NCBI GenBank assembly: GCA_029204225.1
Contig: CM055101.1
Coordinates: forward strand, 38,990,444 to 39,054,443
Direction: 5' to 3'
Source of the DNA: Diphasiastrum complanatum
Lineage: Eukaryota > Streptophyta > Lycopodiopsida > Lycopodiales > Lycopodiaceae
DNA: 64,000 bases
How positions within the stretch are numbered: the stretch's first letter is position 1; every line of letters begins with the position of its first letter. The translations under genes were made by a program, and so were the position numbers. The notes beneath the pieces are model-generated. The model saw only the letters and a program-made list of their open reading frames with translations. It was not told where the DNA came from and made no database searches. This document shows positions 13,880 to 25,804 of this stretch, one piece after another.

Positions 13880-14500
13880 TGTATAATATCTTGGGTTACA
13901 AAGAGAAATACTTTACCAATCTCACCAATGTAGAAAAATCAGCATCTACACACAAAATGAGATGCAAACTCTAATAGAACTTAAGTTGATCAAACATGAA
14001 TCAAATAATAAAGTACTGTTGCTATCTGTACAAAACCAACAAGCTATTGTATTTCACATGTGTGGATCCAAAAATAACAAATATAGATCATTCTACACAT
14101 AGAATTGCATGCAATCACAAGTATAGTGCACCAATGGATAGTAGAACCCAAGAGAAGCATGTATAAGCATGAAATGAGATAGAGAAGAGAGAAGCATGAA
14201 ATGAGATAGAGAAGAAGGAAGATATGTCTCTCAATGAGTTACATCCTTTTATAGCAGGTCCAAACCCTATTTGGCCACTTGCTTTCCCACCAAAATGCTA
14301 ATCCTACTATTTTTGGGTCTAGATTCAAAGTACCCAACATTCAAATTTGAATATACTCAAACTCACATTCTAACTTTCCCACACTTTCAAAACGTATTTA
14401 TTCAAATGAAATTTAGACTAATGAACTTTGAAAAGTCAATCTCTAAGTCTAAAAACAAAGTTGGCCTCAATATGCCAAATATGATTGCTGATAAGCGATG
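13880..14500 (-). mobile_element. LTR-like sequence, minus strand (limits unresolved)
   Basis: On the minus strand there is a promoter-like CTATAAAAGG (14245-14254). A CACATGTGTGG palindrome variant sits near 14055, in the same relative place as the CACACGTGTG of the copia LTRs here. Poly-purine/pyrimidine repeats (AGAGAAGGAAG, duplicated GAAATGAGATAG) lie between. I could not fix TG..CA ends or a target duplication. Probably a solo or partial copia LTR inserted next to exon 2. Confidence 0.4.
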
Positions 14501-14963
14501 AAATTGGTCGTTATCGTTCTGTCTGCATAAATGAACCAAAACTGTAGCTTTGCATAAATGAACTAAAATAGCCACAGGCGACACTGTCGGGTTTTCCGCG
14601 AGAAAGGCAAAAAAGGAGAAGGTGCCCTTAAATCTCATTTAGGGTTGCCCCACACTTTGCCAGAGTCATTTCCTTAACATTTGAGGCTCTTTGAAAAAAG
14701 CGAAAAATGCGACACTGTGATTTTACACGATATTTTTGTCAGGCAAAAAATGCGAAAAAAGTGACACTGTATTTTTCAACGGGATTCCGGATAGGCGAAA
14801 AAGGAGACACTGTCGTAAATTCCGTGTAATTCTGTAGACTGTGGAAAAACACTTGTAATTCTACAGACTGTGTAAACACACGAGAAAAACTGCAAAACTG
14901 GATAAACAATGGATGAAGATTAAAACCAATTAGTCGATTGGTAAGAAGGAGAATAATCCAACA
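14500..14963 (-). mobile_element. 3' LTR of minus-strand copia with short internal repeats
   Basis: The right end reads AATAATCCAACA (TGTTGGATTATT on the minus strand), the same terminal sequence as the LTR ends at 51616 and 53539. It carries at least four versions of a GCGAAAAA-x-GACACTGT motif (around 14570, 14703, 14753, 14795). The LTR joins integrase sequence directly at 14964, so the reverse transcriptase, RNase H and purine tract were deleted. Confidence 0.6.
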
Positions 14964-15436
14964 GAAATTGCTACAGTCCAAAATTTATTGGGTAGCTAAG
15001 TATTCGATAGCATTGTTCGTGCTGCATCTACCAATGTTTGGTTCTTCCTTTTAGCTACTCCATTCTACTAGGGGGTGTATCTTGTGGTGAACTGATGATA
15101 TATGCCACACAAGGATAGATAGTTGGACATTTTGTCTGATATGTGTTTTTCCCCACAATTTGTGTGTAGGGTCTTGAGCTTTCGACTAGTCTGTGTCTCA
15201 ACAAACTACTTGAGATCTTTGAAGCAGTTGAATGCCTCCGACTTGTTTTTGATTAACATAGTCTTGGTGAATCTCGAATAGTCATCGATAAAAGTACAGA
15301 ACTTAGAGAGGGTGTGCTCATAGGGCATGTATCAACTCAAGAGTGGACTTAGCATTCTCATCTTGAAGTTCCATATGTGGAATTCATCACCGTTGATCTT
15401 ATTGACCAACCAGATCTTAGAGGATGAACCTTCCAT
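14964..15436 (-). pseudogene. Deleted copia: gag start fused to integrase
   Basis: Minus strand. A gag start at 15436 reads MEGSSSKIWLVNKINGDEFH and IWNFKMRML. It jumps to the integrase core: FIDDYSRFTKTMLIKNKSEA, then VETQTSRKLKTLHTNCGEKH, then NGVAKRKNQTLVDAARTML. Several in-frame stops occur, for example after FKDLK and before LPNKFW. Zinc knuckle, protease, pre-integrase, reverse transcriptase and RNase H are missing. Copy A also lacks 14 bp near 15290 that copy B retains. Confidence 0.8.
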
Positions 15437-15559
15437 GATTAAAGAATGATCTAGTAATAACAACAACTAAAGCACTTGAAACAAAGCACAAATAAGCTTG
15501 TTTCACCCCAAACAAGGTACATAGAGTAACTACCCTAAATTCTTAAAAAAATTGGATAG

Positions 15560-16345
<786 letters not shown>

Positions 16346-17335
16346 AACACTATTGAAGGTGAAGTTACTGTAAGATTGCGATTCCAGCATGATCAATTCA
16401 AATCACTATCAAAAGTCTTATATGTTCCTAAACTTTCTACAAATATGTTATCAGTAAGTAGAATTACAAATTTAGGTCATAAGGTAGAATTCGAATCTGA
16501 TCAATGCAGAATTATTGATAGGAGTGATAAGATCCTTGCACTGGGCAAGAGGCACAGTTACTTATATAGATTGGCACACTGCTATTCTGAGTCTAGTCAA
16601 GCCTTGAAAATCTTTGTTCTAGTCAATAAAGCATTACTATGGCATCATCGCTTAGGACACTTGAATCATGCATCATAATAGATGTCAAGACAATCCATGG
16701 TTCTTGATCTTGACTATGTGAGATGTTGTTCACACATATATATGTGGGCCAATGCAGACTCCTTCATTGCTACATGCAAAGTATTTCATTACCTTTATTG
16801 ACGAATTCTCTAGAAGAACAGTTGTTTATTTCATTAAACAGACTCTCAGAGGCTTTTATCAAATTTAGACAATTCCAAGAGCAAGCTGAGAATCAAACTG
16901 GCAAATAAATCAAAGCATTGAGGTCAGATAACGGGGGAGAGTACATCTCCAATGAATTCAAGGACTATTGCCTTAACAACGATATTGAGCAACAATACAT
17001 CACTTCCTATTCGCCTCAGTCAAATGGTCTTGCTGAAAGAAAGAACAGAACCTTAGTTGAATCGGCAAAGTGCATGTTATCACATGAAATATGACTTCCA
17101 AAGTGCTTGTGGGCTGAAGCTGTTTCAACAACAACCTATATTCAGAACAAATGTTCTACTAAAGGTCTTTAAAAAAAACACCATTCGAAGTTTGGACAAG
17201 TACCAAACTTTTTTTTTATTATCAAACTTATGAGTTTTTGGATGTACTGCTTTTGTGTAGATTCCTCATGATCTCAAGCCGAAGCTCAACTTTCAGAGTA
17301 TCAAGTGTGTTTTCATCAGCTACACTGATGAGAAG
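16346..17335 (+). pseudogene. Copia protease-end/integrase fragment (copy A)
   Basis: The plus strand reads LYVPKLSTNMLSVSRITNLG (end of protease region) and WHHRLGHLNHAS (pre-integrase). The integrase core follows: FITFIDEFSRRTVVYF across a frameshift, ALRSDNGGEYIS, then SYSPQSNGLAERKNRT, and the C-terminal HDLKPKLNFQSIKCVF. Stop codons follow HLNHAS, and further stops and frameshifts occur throughout. A 101-bp deletion at 16717 removes the CHSC part of the HHCC zinc finger, which copy B keeps. Sequence is lost from about 17336, where minus-strand element DNA begins. Confidence 0.88.
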
Positions 17336-18060
17336 TGATCGAATGAGTCACACTCGTGAAAGCAAAGCAAACGATTCAATGCGATTCGGATGGAGTTCAG
17401 ATGTGATCGCTGCTCATTGCCAACTGAATCACTCCTACAGTCCTCCAGAATGTAGTCAGACACTGCTGATCTATGTTTATAACTTAATGTAGCATTCAGA
17501 AAAGTTTCAACCAAGGTTTGGAATTAAATGAATGAGAGAATCATACATACGAATAATAGCAGACGCATTTGCATTCAAGATCATACATCATGAAAATGAC
17601 ATGTGCACAATGGCTACAAGATCATCTTTTGATTTTTTCTGATTCTTTAAGAACTGCATGCAGATCCACGTAGTACGTTGGCGTAAGAGAAATACAGTTC
17701 TCTCACAAGTGGGTCTCACTTATTAGCGAACTTGTGGATCTCTGTGGATCCTGATCACAGGAGCTTGTCTCGCACGCTGATGGACTTCTGTTCTGTATTT
17801 TTCGTCTTGATTGCTTACTAGCATCAGACTGCTTCATACATCTCTGTATATACCAGTCGATCAAGTATCATCCAGTAAGTATATAGTCACTTTGTGTAAC
17901 CTTTTAGATTAGAGTAATTAAATCTACAACTAATCAGAAAATTACAAGAGTGGTGGACTAGCCACGACCTAGAGTGTATCTGCTGACGTCATGCCATCAG
18001 ATCAGACATCTGTACTTCCGGGTACTTGTATGACCTTGCTTGGTCCTTCATGGAGTGTGA
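17336..18060 (-). mobile_element. Probable 3' LTR of minus-strand copia
   Basis: Lies between the truncated plus-strand integrase and the RNase H tail of a minus-strand copia, where that element's 3' LTR is expected. It includes a GTATATACAG promoter-like box on the minus strand. Neither a polypurine tract nor convincing TG..CA ends could be fixed. The part to 17720 is shared with copy B, so this junction predates the segmental duplication. Confidence 0.45.
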
Positions 18061-18133
18061 GGGCAGAAAAAGATGTCGCGATGTTTTTCGTGTCGCGTTG
18101 TTCGTTTTGTCTCCATAGACTGACTTTCTTGTG

Positions 18134-20305
18134 CTAGACCGCAAAAGATTCTCGTTCGCGAATCTTTCGTGTTTCTATCTTTTTGTCATGTGTTCGTGAA
18201 TCTTTCGTGCTTTGTGTCTCTTGACGTTCATGTTCGCGAACATTTTCGTTAGGTAGAGGGCTGAAAGCTAACAAAGCTTCGTAAATAGAAATGTTTTGTT
18301 TCTTCAGCTCCCTCTCAAAGCATGATAGCTTTACTATCCCAAGACTGCTCCTCTGTCTCTCAAAAAGTCTTTTGTCCAGGGCTTTGGTGGAGATGTCAAC
18401 AACCATGTCTTTCGTTTCGATGAAAGTGGTCTGCAACATCTTCTTTTCAACTAGATCCCTGATCAAGTAGTACTTGATCGCAATGTGCTTTGTTCTCGAA
18501 TGGAACACAAGATATTTCATTAGATGTATTGCAGAGGTGTTATCCATCTACAAGACCAGAGGCTCGTTCCTTGTTTCGCCCAATTCGTCCAGGAACTGCC
18601 TTAGCCAGATATCTTGTTGGCCATCTTTGCTGCTGCAATGTATTCTGCTTCACAGAATGACTAGGCCACAAAGGTTTGCTTCTTGCTGACCCAAAGAACT
18701 ATTGCTCCTAATGCGATGGTGCATTCTCCTGAGATGCTTTTACAATCGTCCTTGAGGGATGCCCAGCTACCATCACTGTAGGAAAGCATTCTGAAACCTA
18801 CATCACGACAATAACACAACTCGTAGTCCCTCGTCAATTGAAGATATTGCCAAATTCGTTTTGCAATCTTCCAATGTGTCGAGCCTGGATTCGTGCAGAA
18901 TTGGCTCATCCTGAATGCTGCATAGGCAATGTCAGGACGTGTGTTGTTTGCAAGGTACATCAGTGATACTATCAGCTTCCTGTAGGGTGTGAGCTGCATT
19001 TGTTCTCTCTCTTCCTCAGTCTTTGGACAGTCATCATTTGTCAGCACCATCCCTACAAGCATTGGAGTATTCGCTCCTTTGCAGTTCAGCATCCCAAAAT
19101 CCTCTAGGATCTTCTGGGTGTAACTGGACTGGTGAAGGTCTATTCTTACCTTCCTCATAGTCCCTTTCAATTTGTAAGCCCAGATAACACCTGGCTTCTC
19201 CCAGATCCACAATCTCGAAATGTTTCGAGATGTCTTCCTTCACTTTAGCAATCAGCTACTCACTCTTGCAAAGTATTAGAGTGTCGTCCACATACATAGC
19301 CACAATGATGATCTGCCCGTCTGTGACTCTGACATACACATTAGAATCAGCTAGCAGAGGCTTGAATCCTAATGATTTCAGGGCTTGATCTTTCTTCTTG
19401 TACCATTTTTGGGCTGACTGTTTCAGACCATAGGTACTTCTATCCATTTTGCATGCATAGTCAAGAAGTGAATTTGAGACATATCCTGGGGGTTGATCCA
19501 TATAGACCTCTTCGTCTAGCTCGCCATGCAAGAAGGCTGTCTTCTCGTCCACAATGTGGATCCCGAGTCAAAAGCTACGTAGCATATGCAAATAATAGAC
19601 ATAGGAATGAATGTTTGACGACAGGAGAGAAGGCTTTAGAGTAGTCAATACCATATCTTTGAGAAAATCCCTTCGCTACTAGTCTTGTCTTGTATTTTGT
19701 GACATCCCCATCTGGTCCATATTTGAGCTTGAAAGCCCATTTGCATTTGACAGGCTTGTGCTCATGTGGTAATGGCTGCAACATCCATACCTGGTTCTTC
19801 CTCATGGACTCCATCTCTTCGTTCATGGCTTGGATCCATCCTTCCTTCTTTGAACATTCGATCGCTTCCTCGAAAGTCTGTGGTTCGCCATTGAATCCAC
19901 ATAACTCTTCTAATGTAGAAGCAGAGCTGCCTGGCACGTATATTGCTGGCGCTTTTCGTGGTCTTGTTGACCTTCTAAGAGATCCTCCTGGGACAACAAT
20001 GCCTTTACCTTCCGAAACCATCTTAGTTCTCAAATATTTCGTCATCAAATTCATCACTCGAATGGGAAACGACTCAAAAATCTTCATTTTCATGTTCGTC
20101 CTCTGCTCCTTCTGCCATTGGCGATAGGTCATAGTACTGTCTCTCCAGAACTTCATAGCTGATAGGATCGTCATTGGCCATTGTCCTGCTCTCATCAAAT
20201 CTGACATCTCTCACAATTTTCACATTGTTCGTGTCTGGCATGTAGACTCTGTAGTATGACAGATTTGGACGAAGCTCATTACTGTCTAGGTATTCAAATC
20301 CAAAG
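18134..20305 (-). pseudogene. Copia integrase end, reverse transcriptase and RNase H
   Basis: Minus strand, reading from 20305 down. The integrase C-terminus is [20 protein letters not shown]. The linker is [14 protein letters not shown]. Reverse transcriptase reads [20 protein letters not shown] and [20 protein letters not shown], then DEEVYMDQPPGYVS, with the catalytic YVDD box at about 19276-19300 (VAMYVDDTLIL). RNase H reads SLMYLANNTRPDIAYAAFRM, MDNTSAIHLMKYLVFHSRTK and MVVDISTKALDKRLF. At least three frameshifts or stops separate these pieces (near 19560, 19250 and 18660). The element is cut at about 20305, where plus-strand copia sequence begins, so gag, protease and most of integrase are gone. 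Confidence 0.9.
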
Positions 20306-20713
20306 AGACAAAAAGTGGAAGTTGATCTACATTACTCAGCAAAGATACATTCATAATATGTTGATCAGATATAATCTGATGAATTGAAAATTAGCTCACT
20401 CACCAATGGACCCAGGTTTCAAATTGTCGAAGGGCCAATGTCCTCAGATAGTCGAAGAAAAGAAACAAATGTGTGAGTATCCTTATCATTTGATAATAGG
20501 TTCTCTTATGTACGCAATGATTTGTACCAAACTAGACATAGCTTTTGTAGTCAGTTCATGACTAATCTTGGTATTACAGATTGGAAAGCTCTTATCAGAG
20601 TTATTGGACTTATGCATTTGTTATGAAGCAGTCGACAATGGCAAACTCAATATTCTCAGTGGTTAGGCAAAAGATGTAGACACTCGTAAATCCACATCTG
20701 GATTACATTCTTC
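20306..20713 (+). pseudogene. Copia reverse transcriptase end and RNase H start
   Basis: The plus strand reads LIYITQQRYIHNMLIRYNLM, then SPMDPGFKLSKGQCPQIVEE and IIGSLMYAMICTKLDIA: the conserved end of copia reverse transcriptase. DVDTRKSTSGLHS of RNase H follows and ends abruptly at 20713. The domain resumes at 41903, after the inserted element. One in-frame stop precedes SPMDP and a frameshift follows KLDIA. The upstream part of the element is missing at the junction near 20306. Confidence 0.88.
20709..20713 (+). other. Target-site duplication, left copy (TCTTC)
   Basis: TCTTC before the left LTR at 20714 exactly matches 41903-41907 after the right LTR. Five base pairs is the usual copia duplication length, and both copies fall in the same RNase H codons. 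Confidence 0.93.
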
Positions 20714-21394
20714 TGTGAAAGTACTGTAGTTTAGGACCATAAATGGATCTACAAAAGATCCACAAGAGTGATTGGATGCTTGCTTAACAATCTATCAAAA
20801 AACTACACACAAAAAAGTTGATCTAGATTGGCAATTTGACAAACAACAAGCATTAACAATCAAAAGCATTGATAAACATTGAAATCCAAGCCCACACGTG
20901 TGTACTAAAGGCTGTAGTACGGCCTTAAACCTGAGAAACAAGTTTGGATCACAAAAACTCAATGTACATAGTGAACTAGCTTGAGATTGCCAATGAGCTC
21001 CAAAATTTTTCTATCTTCTCACTATGGAGAGAGGGAATGCATAGCAAATTTGACTTCCTTCTTGAAGTTAGGTGGATTTACAGCATGTAATAAGGAAGTT
21101 AACTCACTCTCCTTGATCTAAAATGAAACCCTAGTCTATTTCCTAGAGTTATGCTTGGTAGGTAGCTAGTTGGTCAAATTTTCACCTTAAACTTAGGTGT
21201 AGGTCCCATAAAGTAGGGATGACCACCAAATAGACATGACCAACTCTCTTGACTTGACCTAACCTATATTAGGATTGGTTTGCCGCATGGCATCTTGACC
21301 TCACATGTGTGGAATCCACTTATGTACAAAATTTACATTATACTATATAGTTTTTGATCAAGCTAGATTTGCCAATTTTTGGCAATTCTTCACA
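20714..21394 (-). mobile_element. 3' LTR of minus-strand copia element
   Basis: 681 bp, TGTGAAAGTACT..AATTCTTCACA. Matches the LTR at 41274-41902 with several substitutions. It has lost about 20 bp near 20945, and about 75 bp near 21050-21125 are present here but not in the other LTR. Contains CACACGTGTG at 20893-20902 and the variant CACATGTGTGG near 21302. Confidence 0.92.
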
Positions 21395-21498
21395 CTCAAA
21401 TTTAGCTTGATCTATTTACAACTCTCTTACTAGATGGATGAAAGCTTTTAGAAGTGTCTAAAATGTCCAGCTACAAACAAGGAAATTTTGAGACTACA
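21395..21498 (-). mobile_element. Last internal bases of the copia element before its 3' LTR
   Basis: About 104 bp between the copia LTR and the gypsy insertion. On the minus strand it ends CTAAATTTGAG next to the LTR, a weak polypurine tract. No RNase H sequence is present, so that domain was lost before or during the gypsy insertion. Confidence 0.6.
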
Positions 21499-22587
21499 TG
21501 TTAGCCGATTCTCTAGTGCCGAGCCAAGCTGAAGACATAAGTTATCTCTCACCCATGACCGAGGAGGTCTCAGAAAGAAGAGAGCAGAAGAAGTTGAGAG
21601 CCAAGCATGAGAGCCGAGGAAATACTAGCTAGAAAAATAGTGATTAACTATGTGTATCCCAAAGAAGGAATGACCATGTAGGAGCTAGTAACATTTTCTT
21701 GAATAGTTGTAATAAATGTAGACCCCCTTAAAATAGTAAGAGTGAGCCACCTTTTGATGGTGACCTCTAGTGGAAGGGCAAATTCCACATGTGATTTCTA
21801 ATTTAGTGGAATTTCCACATGGGCTACACATGGGCAGCCTTCTTGCTTATTTAAGGGCCCCCCTCTCTTGTGAGGGAGCTTTTGATTGTATTTTCAATTT
21901 CTCTTGAGCTAACAAAGAGGATCCTCCACGATTTCTTGAAGATCACTAAGCTCCTTGTTCATGGCAATGATCTTGAGTGATATTTCTATGAGTATGCTTG
22001 ATTCCTTGCTTGTGGATTAACTAGGTTCTTGTTTCTTGTTCTTGCTTAGTTGTGGATTAGCTTCAGTTCTTGCTTGTGGAATCTCGTAGAAATCAACATT
22101 CAAGTAAACTATAGAGGCTAGAAATGTGGTGTGAATCTTGCATAGTCTTGACATTCTAGTTCTTGATGTTCTTGGATAATCTAGGGATCAAGTAATGTGT
22201 GTTTCTTGATTCTCAGATTGTTAAATGCTGCTAGGAATCTTGTTTCTTGTTTCTTGAATCTTGTTTTAGTTTCAGTAGCTAATCTAGTTCTTGATTGTTC
22301 TTTGATTGAATAGTTAGTAGTAGGATCGCTCTCTGTGCTGAACGTTGATCTGCTTGAGCTGTAGATGGTTGCATGGCTAGTATATGCATGTAACTGAGTA
22401 TCGGATTTGAGCTACCCACAAACAGGCTGGGAAATACGTAATGCATCCTTGAATATTGCTTCTGCTCTGTAACCGTTCTAATAAGAAGAGTAATCACAAA
22501 GAACCATAACAACACAAGTAACTCAAGAGAGATAAGCAACAAAAAAGAGAAAAAAACGTGTTCACAGAATCAGTGAATATGTGAACA
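21499..22587 (+). mobile_element. Gypsy LTR copy 1 (type alpha, only complete copy)
   Basis: 1,089 bp, TGTTAGCC..GTGAACA. This is the only copy with the first ~96 bp. The others begin at the equivalent of 21595 (TGAGAGCC). TATTTAAGG promoter-like box near 21849. Lacks about 13 bp near 21653 that the other copies have. Its second half is identical to that of LTR copy 4. Confidence 0.85.
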
Positions 22588-22605
22588 TTTGGCACCATTC
22601 CACAG
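22588..22605 (+). promoter_or_regulatory. Possible gypsy primer-binding site
   Basis: TTTGGCACCATTCCACAG directly follows the LTR end. It resembles the TTGGCGCC-type primer sites of plant Tat/Athila gypsy elements with G-to-A changes. The sequence follows LTR copies 1, 3, 4 and 6, and copies 2 and 5 with one change, but not copy 7, which is the outer end. Confidence 0.45.
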
Positions 22606-22918
22606 CTACACACACGCTCAACCAAGCCGTATCTCAATATCCTGTGTTGCGACACCATCGTCTAAGAGCTTCTACACATTCATTGCTGAGCTCATCACTT
22701 CGGTCTTAACCAAAGTCTTGCTCGTTTCTCAACCGGAGTCTCACGATCCTCACCACCACAAGCTCCACAACTCAAGTCTGGATTAGACCACTACCTTATA
22801 CCTCTCGATTGAACCACAACTTCACGATCCTAACATGTCCTGAGTTACACCTCAACCACCGCTAATCGTTCAAAACTCAAACGGAGTCATAACTCCACAT
22901 TTAGAATGAAATCTCTTT

Positions 22919-23420
22919 GACATCTCGACCGAAGGAAACCGTCACATCTCAACCGGGACCCTTCAGTCCAAATTTCAACCGGAGTGCTCAGTCAAAACTC
23001 GACCAGAGCACTGCCATCAATTCTCAACCGGAGCATTTCGCTCGCATCTCAACCGGAGTGCTCAATAAAAACTCGACCGGAGCACTGCCATCACATCTCA
23101 ACCGAAGCATTTCGCTCACATCTCAACCGGAGTGTTCAATCCAATCTCAACTGAAGCACTCTGCTCAGCTTGACCGAAGCACTTATGGCAGATCTCGACC
23201 GAAGCATTTCGTTCAGATCTCAACTGAAGAACTCTCCTCAGATCTCGACCGGAGCGCTCTGCTCAAATCTCGACTGGAGCACTCTTTTCAAATCTCAACC
23301 GGAGCACTGCCATCAATTCTAAACCGGATCATTTCGCTCGCATCTCAACTAGAGTGCTCAGTAAAAACTCGACCGGAGCACTGCCATCACATCTCAACCT
23401 GAGCATTTCGCTCACATCTC
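22919..23420 (+). repeat. 25-bp minisatellite array A1
   Basis: About 20 units of a 25-bp repeat built on ATCTCAACCGGAGCAC, with frequent CG and AG variants. It ends at the integrase fragment. Continuous open frames through it, rich in Ser/Thr/Arg/Leu, exist because the motif rarely forms stops; they are not taken as genes. Confidence 0.92.
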
Positions 23421-23995
23421 CCCTACGCTATTACCTTGTCGTTCACAAAAAAAGTACACCGTACTATCCTAGGTGTAATGGCCAGGCTGAATCAACTAAC
23501 AAGACGGTTTGTAAAATTCTAACCAAGATAGTTGAAACCAGTCGCTCTGATTAGGAAACAAAACTTTTCTCAGCTATCTGGGCTTACCGCACCACCCCGA
23601 AGAAAGTCACTGGGTGGGTAACCCCTTTCCACTTAGTATATGGTCAAGAAGCGGTAATGCCCGTAGAATTCTTACTACCTTTGCTAAGAGTTACGGAGGC
23701 TTTTTCAACAGATCTCTGTGAAAAAGCTTCAATCGAACAACAAGTCAAAACCAGGCTATTTACGTTAGTCCAGTTATGCGAGACAAGACTAATATCTTAT
23801 CACGCACAACTAGTTAACAAACAACGACAAAAAGCTTGGCATGACCGTCACCTGCGCAATGAAGATCTATATTTAGGTGACCAGGTATTTCTTTATAAAT
23901 CAAAGAAGCACCCCGGCAAGTTGGAGTTCAGAAATGAAGGGCCATACGTTATTAACAAAATATTTCCTAATTGTGCTGTCCAGTTACACTCCTAG
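23421..23995 (+). pseudogene. Gypsy integrase C-terminal fragment, copy 1
   Basis: The plus strand reads STPYYPRCNGQAESTNK (end of the integrase catalytic core, which holds the Glu of the DDE triad), AIWAYRTT, GWVTPFHLVYGQEAVMPVEF, then LGDQVFLY and FRNEGPYVINKIF, typical of plant gypsy integrase C-termini. An in-frame TAG at about 23551 replaces the expected Trp and is shared by all four copies. The frame begins straight out of the minisatellite, so the first two catalytic Asp residues and everything upstream are missing. Confidence 0.92.
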
Positions 23996-24445
23996 ACATT
24001 GTCGTAAATGGTGGTCGTCTACGGCGGTACTACGAAGAGTTGTTCTTTGTTAACCGAATTTAGGATCTTTTTCCTTGATAAAAAAAAAGTGTTTTTAATA
24101 TTATTTTATTCCTTTCCTTGTACATTTCGCCTATTGTTCACCTCGTTCCTTGTTTATACTTCATATCACTACTTATGTACATTCTATGCATTTTTTTTTC
24201 TTTTTTTTCTTTTGTTCATACTCATGGGTCATGGGTGTTCTAGATCACAACTGATAGGCTACACCTTAGAAAATCATTCTCACACTTTGGCCACCTCATC
24301 TCTGTCTCACTGGTATCTCAAGGTAACCAACATTCCTGGAGATACACCTCTTTTACAAGAACTTCTACTCTGAGATACAGTCCTATTTTCCTTGGAGTTC
24401 TTCACTTGCATCAAACAGATCCATTTATGCATCATGAGATTTTTC

Positions 24446-24582
24446 TCAAATCTCAACCAAAGTGCCTCTGTCAAATCTCGACCGAGGCAGTTCCTTCAGA
24501 TATCGATCGAAGCAGTTCGAACCTTCAGATCTCGACCGAAGCGGTTCTGTCAAATCTCGACCGAGCAGTTCCTTCATATCTC
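24446..24582 (+). repeat. 25-bp minisatellite array B1
   Basis: Five to six units of the same 25-bp family as the A arrays, in the form ATCTCGACCGAAGCAGTTCC. Directly abuts the truncated LTR copy 2. Confidence 0.9.
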
Positions 24583-24588
24583 AGAAGC

Positions 24589-25594
24589 TGAGAGCCGAGC
24601 ATGAGAGCCGAGGAAATACTAGCTAGGAAGATAGTGATTAACTATGTGAGCCTACATGGTGTATCCCAAAGAAGGAATGACCATGTAGGATCTAGTAACA
24701 TTTTCTTGAATAGTTGTAATAAATGTAGACCCCCTTAAAATAGTAAGAGTGACCCACCTTTTGATGGTGACCTCTAGTGGAAGGGCAAATTCTACATGTA
24801 ATTTCTAGTTTAGTGGAATTTCCACATGGGCTCCACATGGGTAGCCTTCTTGCTTATTCAAGGGCCCCCCTCTCTTGTGAGAGAGCTTTTGATTGTATTT
24901 TCAAGTTCTCTTGAGCTAATAAAGAGGATCCTCCACGAGTTCTTGAAGATCACTAAGCTCCTTGTTCATGGCAATGATCTTGAGTGATATTTCTATGAGC
25001 ATGCTTGATTCCTTGCTTGTGGATTAACTAGGTTCTTGTTTCTTGTTCTTGCTTAGTTGTGGATTAGCTTCAATTCTTGCTTGTGGAATCTCGTAGAAAT
25101 CAACATTCAAGTAAACTATAGAGGCTAGAAATGTGGTGTAAATCTTGCATAGTCTTGACATTCTAGGTCTTGATGTTCTTGGATAATCTAGGGATCAAGT
25201 AATGTGTGTTTCTTGATTCTCAGATTGTTAAATGCTGCTATGAATCTTGTTTCTTGTTTCTTGAATCTTGTTTTAGTTTTAGTAGCTAATCTAGTTCTTG
25301 ATTGTTCTTTGATTGAGTAGTTAGTAGTAGGATCGCTCTCTGTGCTGAACGTTGATCTGCTTGAGCTGTAGATGGTTGCATGGCTAGTATATGCATGTAG
25401 TTGAGTATCGGATTTGAGTTACCCACTGATAGGCTGGGAAATACGTAATGCATCCTTGAATATTGCTTCTGCTCTGTAACCGTTCTAATAAGAAGAGTAA
25501 TCACAAAGAACCATAACAACACAAGTAATTCAAGAGAGATAAGCAACAAAAAAGAGAAAAAAACGTGTTCACAGAATCAGTGAATCTGTGAACA
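24589..25594 (+). mobile_element. Gypsy LTR copy 2 (type beta, 5'-truncated)
   Basis: 1,006 bp from TGAGAGCC to GTGAACA. Carries AATAAAG near 24919 and a mutated TATTCAAG promoter box. Ends with a perfect palindrome: TGTTCACAGA (25566-25575) and TCTGTGAACA (25585-25594) around a 9-bp loop. Confidence 0.88.
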
Positions 25595-25804
25595 TTTGGA
25601 ACCATTCCACAGCTACACACACGCTCAACCAAGCCATATCTCAATATCCTGTGTTGCGACACCATCGTCTGAGAGTTCCTACACATTCATTGTCGAGCTC
25701 ATCACTTCGGTCTTAACCGAAGTCCTGCTCGTTTCTCAACCGAAGTCTCACGATCCTCACCACCACAAGCTCCACAACTCAATTCTGGATTAGACCACTA
25801 CCTC

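Noticed and set aside
14271-14981. Small frames at 14271-14501, 14402-14638 and 14739-14981 and their copies at 59002-59712
   Set aside because: They lie within LTR-like sequence with TATA boxes and short repeats. Conservation between copies reflects the segmental duplication only.
22279-22542. Minus-strand 87-codon frame in the gypsy LTR, repeated in several LTR copies
   Set aside because: It lies wholly in the LTR, shows no conserved domain and is repeated only because the LTR is repeated.
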